A stretch of 64,000 nucleotides of DNA, from positions 124,001 through 188,000 of the forward strand of contig NZ_QSCM01000003.1 in assembly GCF_003463065.1 (NCBI RefSeq), given 5' to 3'. This DNA comes from Blautia sp. OF03-15BH (lineage in GTDB: Bacteria; Bacillota; Clostridia; Lachnospirales; Lachnospiraceae). Positions 58,757-64,000 of the stretch are shown in pieces (the stretch's first letter is position 1; the number at the start of each line of letters is the position of its first letter). A program made the translations under genes and the position numbers. The notes under the pieces were generated by a model that was given only the letters and a program-made list of their open reading frames with translations, was not told the origin of the DNA and did not search any database.

Positions 58757-60475
58757 TTGAGACAGATTTCAGGAAACAAACTTCTGGTAAAGGCCTTGAA
58801 GGAGGAAGGGGTGGATACCCTTTTCGGCTATCCGGGCGCCTGTACCATTGATATCAGCGATGAACTTTACAAACAGAGCGGGATCGACATCATCCTTCCC
58901 CGCCACGAGCAGGCTCTGGTGCACGAGGCTGACGCCTACGCCAGGACCACAGGAAAAGTCGGCGTCTGTCTGGTGACCAGCGGCCCGGGAGCCACCAACC
59001 TGGTGACAGGTCTTGCCACCGCAAACTATGACAGCGTGCCTCTCGTGTGCTTCACCGGTCAGGTAGCCAGACACCTCATCGGAAACGACGCTTTCCAGGA
59101 GGTCGATATCGTTGGCATTACCCGAAGCATCACCAAATACGGTGTCACCGTACGAAACCGCGAAGATCTGGGCCGTATCATCAAAGAGGCCTTTTACATT
59201 GCCCGTACCGGCCGGCCGGGTCCCGTCCTCATAGATCTTCCCAAGGATGTCATGGCAGAACTCGGCAGTGCGGAATACCCGAAAACCGTCAACATCCGCG
59301 GCTACAAACCCAGCACCGGCGTCCACATGGGGCAGCTTAAAAAAGCCTTGAAAATGCTCCAGAAAGCAAAAAAACCTCTCTTTCTGGCAGGCGGCGGTAT
59401 CAACATCTCCCATGCCAATGAGATTTTTAAACAAGTGGTCGAAAAGACCCAGGTTCCTGTAGTCACTACCATCATGGGTAGAGGCGCCATCTCCACAGAG
59501 CATCCTCTTTTCATCGGAAATATCGGCATGCACGGAGCTTATGCCGCCAATATGGCTGTCAATGACTGTGATCTGCTTTTCTCCATCGGCACCCGCTTCA
59601 ATGACCGGATCACCGGAAAGCTTCACGCCTTTGCCCCGCATGCAGAGATCATCCATATCGACATCGATACGGCCTCCATCTCCAGAAACATCCATGTAGA
59701 CGTCCCCATCGTTGCCGATGCAAAGGAAGCCATCACAAAAATGGCAGACTATGTGGAACCCTGCAGTACCGACAAATGGCTCACTCAGATCCAGTCCTGG
59801 AAAGCCGAGCATCCTCTGACTATGAAAAAACGTCAGCTCATGAGTCCTCTCGACATCATAAACGAGATCAACCGTCAGTACGACAAAGCGATCCTCGTAA
59901 CGGATGTCGGTCAGCACCAGATGCTGGTCTCCCAGTATGCGGCTATCACGGAGAAGAAAAAAATCATCATGTCCGGCGGCCTTGGCACCATGGGCTACGG
60001 CCTTCCCGGAGCCATCGGCGCCAAAATCGGCAATCCGGATACCCCGGTCATCATGGTTTCCGGTGACGGCGGCATGCAGATGAACATTCAGGAGCTGGCT
60101 ACCGCTGTTCTGGAGGAGCTTCCCATCGTCTGCTGCATTTTCAACAACACCTATCTCGGCATGGTCCGTCAGTGGCAGAAGCTTTTCTACGGAAAACGCT
60201 ATTCCATGACCAACCTCCGCTCCGGCGCTCTCTCCCGGCGTACCGACGGCCAGGAATATCCGGAATACACGCCGGATTTCATCAGACTGGCAGAAAGCTA
60301 CGGAGCCAAAGGCATCCGGGTGACAAAGACCGAAGAGATCGCCGCAGCCTTTGAGGAAGCAAAGAAGAACACCAGAAAACCGACCATCATCGAATTTATC
60401 ATCGATCCGGAAGAAATGGTCTATCCCATGATCAAACCAGGCGGAACACTGGCCGATATGATCATGGACTGCTAA
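58757..60475 (+). CDS. ilvB: acetolactate synthase large subunit
   Basis: Thiamine-diphosphate enzyme that condenses pyruvate to acetolactate, first step of valine/leucine synthesis. About 572 residues: an N-terminal domain with GYPGACTIDISDEL, the catalytic glutamate in RHEQALVHEADAYAR and TSGPGATNLVTGLA; a central FAD-like domain; and the ThDP/Mg2+ motif VSGDGGMQMN...FNNTYLGMVRQWQ. The start is TTG at 58757, seven bases after AAGGAGGG; the frame is open 23 codons further but that lies over the promoter. It is followed by ilvN after 13 bases. Confidence 0.95.
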   Translation: MRQISGNKLLVKALKEEGVDTLFGYPGACTIDISDELYKQSGIDIILPRHEQALVHEADAYARTTGKVGVCLVTSGPGATNLVTGLATANYDSVPLVCFTGQVARHLIGNDAFQEVDIVGITRSITKYGVTVRNREDLGRIIKEAFYIARTGRPGPVLIDLPKDVMAELGSAEYPKTVNIRGYKPSTGVHMGQLKKALKMLQKAKKPLFLAGGGINISHANEIFKQVVEKTQVPVVTTIMGRGAISTEHPLFIGNIGMHGAYAANMAVNDCDLLFSIGTRFNDRITGKLHAFAPHAEIIHIDIDTASISRNIHVDVPIVADAKEAITKMADYVEPCSTDKWLTQIQSWKAEHPLTMKKRQLMSPLDIINEINRQYDKAILVTDVGQHQMLVSQYAAITEKKKIIMSGGLGTMGYGLPGAIGAKIGNPDTPVIMVSGDGGMQMNIQELATAVLEELPIVCCIFNNTYLGMVRQWQKLFYGKRYSMTNLRSGALSRRTDGQEYPEYTPDFIRLAESYGAKGIRVTKTEEIAAAFEEAKKNTRKPTIIEFIIDPEEMVYPMIKPGGTLADMIMDC

Positions 60476-60488
60476 AGGAGGCACGATT

Positions 60489-60998
60489 ATGGAAAAAGAA
60501 CTGCAGAAACGATGGATCTCCCTCTATGTGGAAAATGAGGTGGGTGTCCTCTCCAAGATTTCCGGCCTTTTTTCCGGAAAATCCTATAACCTGGACAGCC
60601 TCACCGTTGGAACCACCGAAGATCCTACCGTCTCCCGTATGACCATCGGTACCTTCAGCGATGATGAGACCTTTGAACAGATCAAAAAACAGTTGAACCG
60701 TATGGTGGAGGTGATCCGTGTTCTGGACTTCACCAATGTATCCGTCCATATGAAGGAAATCCTCTATATCAAAGTCATGGACTGCTCACCGGAAGACAAA
60801 ACGGAACTCTTCCAGATCGCAGAAACCTTCAAAGCCCAGGTCATCGACTACGGCAAAGACAGTCTCCTTCTGGAATTTTTCCAGACTGCCGGAAAAAATG
60901 ACTCTGTCGTCCGCCTGATGAAAAAAGAATTCCACCACATTGAAGTGGTCCGCGGCGGAAGCGTTGCCATCGAATCCATCAGCATCAGCGACCGGTAA
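60489..60998 (+). CDS. ilvN: acetolactate synthase regulatory small subunit
   Basis: 169 residues. The N-terminal ACT domain reads RWISLYVENEVGVLSKISGL, NLDSLTVGTTEDPTVSRMT, with a second ALS_ss_C domain after residue 80. It confers valine feedback and stabilises the large subunit. AAAGGAGG precedes the ATG. The C-terminal HHIEVVRGGSVAIES is characteristic. The pair forms a two-gene operon ended by a strong terminator. Confidence 0.93.
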   Translation: MEKELQKRWISLYVENEVGVLSKISGLFSGKSYNLDSLTVGTTEDPTVSRMTIGTFSDDETFEQIKKQLNRMVEVIRVLDFTNVSVHMKEILYIKVMDCSPEDKTELFQIAETFKAQVIDYGKDSLLLEFFQTAGKNDSVVRLMKKEFHHIEVVRGGSVAIESISISDR

Positions 60999-61018
60999 AA
61001 CACAGTAGATACAAAAAG

Positions 61019-61075
61019 CAGGGCGCCGCAGCATCCTTTTTACAGGATTCTGCAGCGCCCTGTTTCTGTTTTTTT
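61019..61075 (+). terminator. terminator after ilvBN, possibly also for cytX
   Basis: CAGGGCGC/GCGCCCTG and GCAGCATCCT/AGGATTCTGC build a long, nearly continuous stem, followed on plus by TTTCTGTTTTTTT. It lies between the convergent ilvN and cytX genes. Confidence 0.92.
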
Positions 61076-61087
61076 GATCCAGGTTCT

Positions 61088-62260
61088 TTATGCGTTCTTT
61101 TTGTCCTTCACTGCATGGACTGCCAAACAGATGAGAATGGTCAGAACCATATCCGGCAAGGTATTTCCCAGAATGAAATCCACATGCATCAGAATCCGGT
61201 AAAGGATAAAGCCAATGAGCCAGATCACCAGATTCCACCAGTCGAAAGCCCTTTCTTCCTTTTTCTTTTTCAGGAGGAAGAAATCAGCGATCTGCACAGC
61301 GATCATGGGAGCGAAGACGGAACCAATGAGATAGAGGAAATCCGTAATGTCATCCATGGGATACAGAATAGCTCCCGCCGTACCGATGACCGTCACAGCA
61401 ACGGCGGCATATTTTCCCTTGAGCTTTGCCACAATGGACTCTCCGGAGATTCCGGCGGAATAAGCATCCAGGAAGGTAGTGGTGACAGTGGAAAATACCA
61501 CGATGAGAAGACCCGCGATGCCAAGTCCCGCTTTCATGAGGATCTGGGCGATATCACTCTCACCGGTAAAAATGGAAGCCCCCATCCCGATGAGGTACAT
61601 GAAACAGCTCACGATACCGTATACCACAGCGCTGACAGCTGTCGCTTTCACCGGCTCTTTTGCTTCTCTCGTATAGTCGCTGATCAGCGGCAGCCAGGAA
61701 AGAGGCATAGCAACAGCCAGTTCCACTGCTGCACCGAAGGTCAGCGAATCGTCGGCGGTATCCGCCATGGGATTTCCGCTGAAGAAAATGATCTTGCTTA
61801 AGATCAGTGTCAGGATGAAAAGGGCTGCCATGGCAATGGTGTTGACCTTGCCCAGATTGGTGATGCCAATAAGGATCCAGACAATGATCAGGACGCCGAT
61901 GACCAGACACCATACCCAGTGACCGGTGGAAAAGATCCCGTTGGCTGCCAGAGAACCGTCATAGATCATAATGGCCGTCCATCCCACCAGCTGTAGTACA
62001 TTTAAAACAGCAAACAACTGGCCGCCGTGGATACCAAAACTGTCTTTGACGGTCTCCATGGCACTTTTTCCCATTTTTCCGCCAATCACTCCGGCCAGAA
62101 ACAGCATGATGCAGCCGATGACATGGCCGATGAGAATGGCCGCCAGGCCTTTTCCAAAGCCCAGGGAAGAAAAATACGTACCTGTCAGGATCTCTGCGAT
62201 GGACACGCCGGCGCCAAACCAGATCAGGCCGTTTTCAAAAAGCGAGGTTTTCTTTTTCAT
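61088..62260 (-). CDS. cytX: putative hydroxymethylpyrimidine transporter (NCS1/CodB family)
   Basis: 390 residues with about twelve membrane helices of the NCS1 family. The N-terminal NGLIWFGAGVSIAEILTG and ISDYTREAKEPVKA segments fit the CodB/CytX group. Linkage to thiD, thiE and thiM suggests uptake of the thiamin pyrimidine precursor HMP rather than cytosine. It begins three bases after the thiD stop. Substrate is inferred from context. Confidence 0.85.
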   Translation of the reverse strand: MKKKTSLFENGLIWFGAGVSIAEILTGTYFSSLGFGKGLAAILIGHVIGCIMLFLAGVIGGKMGKSAMETVKDSFGIHGGQLFAVLNVLQLVGWTAIMIYDGSLAANGIFSTGHWVWCLVIGVLIIVWILIGITNLGKVNTIAMAALFILTLILSKIIFFSGNPMADTADDSLTFGAAVELAVAMPLSWLPLISDYTREAKEPVKATAVSAVVYGIVSCFMYLIGMGASIFTGESDIAQILMKAGLGIAGLLIVVFSTVTTTFLDAYSAGISGESIVAKLKGKYAAVAVTVIGTAGAILYPMDDITDFLYLIGSVFAPMIAVQIADFFLLKKKKEERAFDWWNLVIWLIGFILYRILMHVDFILGNTLPDMVLTILICLAVHAVKDKKNA

Positions 62261-62263
62261 GAA

Positions 62264-63073
62264 TCAGACCTCCGCTTCTTTTGTATAAGTATTATCGATG
62301 GCAAAACCATGATCCATAGGACCGCTGCCTTTTCCCAGATCCAGCATGGCCGCCAGGGCTCCGGAAATGTAATCCTTGGCCCGTTCTACCGATTCTTCCA
62401 GGGAAAAGCCTTTTGCCAGATTGGAGGCAATGGCAGAAGAAAGAGTGCAGCCGGTGCCGTGCGTGTTGGGATTGCTGATGCGTTTTCCATGAAACCAGCG
62501 ATAGGTTCCATCTGCATAAAGAAGGTCATTGGCATCGTTGAGCTGATGCCCTCCTTTGCAGAGGACCGCACAGTGATATTCTTCGGAGATGCGTTTTGCC
62601 GCCTCGATCATATCCTCTGTGGTTTTGACCTCCATACCAGTGAGGACTTCCGCCTCCGGAATGTTCGGCGTCAGGATACAGGACAGCGGAAAAAGCTCTT
62701 TTTTCAGAGTCTCCACAGCCTCTTCACTGATAAGCCTTGCACCGCTGGTGGCTACCATGACGGGATCCACCACGATGTTTTTCGCCTCATACCGACGGAG
62801 CTTTTCCGCAATGGTATGGATGAGGCTGCTCTCGGAAACCATGCCGATCTTCACTGCGTCAGGATAAATATCTGTGAAAATGGCGTCCAGTTCCTGGCCT
62901 AAAAATTCCGGGGTTGCGTTTAAAATAGAAGTTACGCCGGTCGTGTTCTGTGCAGTCAGGGCTGTGATGGCGCTCATGGCATATACGCCGTTTGCCATCA
63001 TAGTCTTGATATCTGCCTGGATGCCGGCGCCTCCGCTGGAATCGCTTCCAGCGATCGTTACTGCTGTTCTCAT
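62264..63073 (-). CDS. thiD: hydroxymethylpyrimidine/phosphomethylpyrimidine kinase
   Basis: 269 residues of the ribokinase fold: TIAGSDSSGGAGIQADIKTM near the N-terminus, DPVMVATSGARLI, LTPNIPEAEVLTG and NTHGTGCTLSSAIASNLAKG, which holds the catalytic base and anion hole. It phosphorylates HMP twice for thiamin synthesis. It lies 95 bases downstream of thiE; the gap contains a GC-rich imperfect hairpin and no gene. Confidence 0.95.
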   Translation of the reverse strand: MRTAVTIAGSDSSGGAGIQADIKTMMANGVYAMSAITALTAQNTTGVTSILNATPEFLGQELDAIFTDIYPDAVKIGMVSESSLIHTIAEKLRRYEAKNIVVDPVMVATSGARLISEEAVETLKKELFPLSCILTPNIPEAEVLTGMEVKTTEDMIEAAKRISEEYHCAVLCKGGHQLNDANDLLYADGTYRWFHGKRISNPNTHGTGCTLSSAIASNLAKGFSLEESVERAKDYISGALAAMLDLGKGSGPMDHGFAIDNTYTKEAEV

Positions 63074-63168
63074 TTTGGTTTCTCCTTTTCAGTAAACGTT
63101 TTATTAAGCGGTCCGAAGTGGTGCCCCCGACGGGCCGCCTGCAGTTTTTCTGTTTTTCTGCTGAACAG

Positions 63169-63813
63169 TTACTTTTTCTTAAGTATTTCCTCTGTAGCTG
63201 CTTTCAGCTCTTCCGAAGCTTTTCGGATCTCTTTTTGTCCATAGATTGCGCTGATCACGGCAATGCCGCAGATTCCGCTGCCGGCAAGCTCCTTCACATT
63301 TTCCTTCGTGATGCCGCCGATGGCGATAACCGGAATAGAAACTGCCTCACAGATAGCTTTCAGCGTCTCAAAAGGAACCTCTGTGGCATCATCCTTGGAA
63401 CTTGTCGGAAAAACGGCCCCCACACCGAGGTAATCTGCTCCGTGCTTTTCTGCCAGGACAGCCTGCTCCACCGTCTGGGCAGAAACGCCGATGATCTTGT
63501 CCGGTCCCAGTTTTGCGCGGACATCTCCAGCTTCCATATCGCTCTGTCCCACATGGACGCCATCTGCGTCCATCTCAATGGCAAGCTCCACATTATCATT
63601 GATAACAAAGGGAACATGATACTCACTGCAGAGTTCCTTCAGATCTTTGGCTTCCTGAAGAAAATGCTCCTCATCCAGCTGTTTTTCCCGGAGCTGAACG
63701 AAGGTCACACCGCCGTCCAGGCTCTCCTTTACCACCTCATGCAGAGTGCGGCCGTTCAGCCAGTGCCGGTCTGTCACCGCATAAAGCAGAAGATCTTTCT
63801 TATCGCACCTCAT
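63169..63813 (-). CDS. thiE: thiamin-phosphate synthase
   Basis: Joins HMP diphosphate and thiazole phosphate. About 214 residues in a TIM barrel: LLLYAVTDRHWLNGR, GGVTFVQLREKQLDEEHF, FVINDNVELAIEMDADGVHV, GVSAQTVEQAVLAEKHGADY and IPVIAIGGITKENVKEL. The ATG at 63813 lies inside the end of thiM, overlapping its last codons, which implies coupled translation; an upstream in-frame ATG lies deeper in thiM and is not preferred. Confidence 0.95.
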   Translation of the reverse strand: MRCDKKDLLLYAVTDRHWLNGRTLHEVVKESLDGGVTFVQLREKQLDEEHFLQEAKDLKELCSEYHVPFVINDNVELAIEMDADGVHVGQSDMEAGDVRAKLGPDKIIGVSAQTVEQAVLAEKHGADYLGVGAVFPTSSKDDATEVPFETLKAICEAVSIPVIAIGGITKENVKELAGSGICGIAVISAIYGQKEIRKASEELKAATEEILKKK

Positions 63814-64000
63814 ACTTTGCTCCCTTCTCCAGCGTCTCACCGTCCATGTTATAGATGGCATCGATAATCCGGTTCCGGTAAGTGGAGTTTCCGTCCCCCT
63901 CTGTCATACGGCTCCAGCCGATCTCTCCTGCCAGGCCCATCATGCAGACAGCGGCTGCGGCTGCTTCCAGCCGGTTATCCGGGTTTGCTGCCACAAAAGC
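63800..64000 (-). CDS. thiM: hydroxyethylthiazole kinase, C-terminal part (cut by window edge)
   Basis: The last 66 residues are present. VAANPDNRLEAAAAAVCMMG, LAGEIGWSRMTEGDGNSTYR and NRIIDAIYNMDGETLEKGAK match the C-terminus of ThiM, which phosphorylates the thiazole alcohol in thiamin salvage. The 5' part, and any TPP riboswitch, lie beyond the window. Confidence 0.85.
   Translation of the reverse strand, partial: AFVAANPDNRLEAAAAAVCMMGLAGEIGWSRMTEGDGNSTYRNRIIDAIYNMDGETLEKGAKYEVR

Noticed and set aside
58769..60484. Long minus-strand open frame opposite ilvB
   Set aside because: No start signals or recognisable domains, and ilvB is certain on the plus strand.
63158..63172. CTGAACAGTTAC next to thiE, identical to a miniature-element end
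   Set aside because: Only a single 12-bp end is visible, it overlaps the thiE stop region and no partner end or target duplication is found; probably chance or at most a relic.
1..64000. tRNA, rRNA, prophage or intact insertion sequence
   Set aside because: No cloverleaf-like or conserved rRNA sequence and no transposase, integrase or phage structural motif was seen on either strand by reading.

Overview
The window looks like chromosome from an anaerobic, low-GC Gram-positive bacterium of the Clostridia, most likely a gut Lachnospiraceae. The signs are a type III glutamine synthetase, ATP-type PEP carboxykinase, Rho with an Arg/Asn/Glu-rich insert, a DUF1385 protein beside prmC, a CdaR-type regulator, CsoR copper control, AGGAGG ribosome sites, several TTG/GTG starts and many oxygen-labile Fe-S enzymes. 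No rRNA, tRNA, CRISPR array, phage or intact insertion sequence was seen. Most genes lie on the minus strand; the plus-strand genes are the CorC-like protein, a TetR regulator, an Sfp-type transferase and ilvBN.

Layout. 0-11 kb: housekeeping (nadE start, hslO, methyltransferase, hisC, aminotransferase, ABC exporter, prfA-prmC-DUF1385, rpmE, rho). 11-24 kb: envelope and regulatory genes (TIGR04086 membrane protein, repeat-rich exported protein, CorC, a sigma-like protein without region 4, S41 protease, CdaR regulator, WecG-like protein, glutamine synthetase III, aldolase, lipid kinase, SH3 protein). 24-31 kb: a TetR-controlled module with a 1060-residue LxxG-repeat exported protein and a MacB/FtsX-type ABC pair. 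31-46 kb: PEP carboxykinase and a 12-gene minus-strand operon. 46-51 kb: LCP-family gene and a copper cluster. 51-58 kb: Sfp-type transferase, U32-like Fe-S protein, lipoprotein and a UgpBAEC-like ABC importer. 58-64 kb: ilvBN and a thiM-thiE-thiD-cytX salvage operon cut by the window end.

The standout is the 33.8-45.6 kb operon: malate dehydrogenase, HdrB, HdrC, HdrA, MvhD/FlxD, FlxC, FlxB, FlxA, a soluble fumarate-reductase pair (flavoprotein plus Fe-S subunit, no membrane anchor) and two-subunit Fe-S fumarase. With nearby pckA it encodes PEP to oxaloacetate to malate to fumarate to succinate. The Hdr-Flx genes suggest that NADH oxidation is coupled to fumarate reduction, possibly with flavin-based bifurcation to ferredoxin. 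A cobalamin riboswitch behind a near-consensus promoter precedes the operon, linking succinate formation to B12 status. This fits onward B12-dependent conversion of succinate to propionate, but no gene for that step is in the window.

Other structure not explained by ordinary genes: a miniature inverted-repeat element (184 bp, GTAAC-type ends, 8-bp target duplications) in three copies plus a remnant; a copA gene whose C-terminal metal-binding domain has its own strong in-frame ribosome site and ATG; paired TetR operators over the promoter of the LxxG gene; a CsoR-type palindrome inside a promoter spacer; and a perfect 25-bp palindrome just downstream of a lipoprotein promoter.
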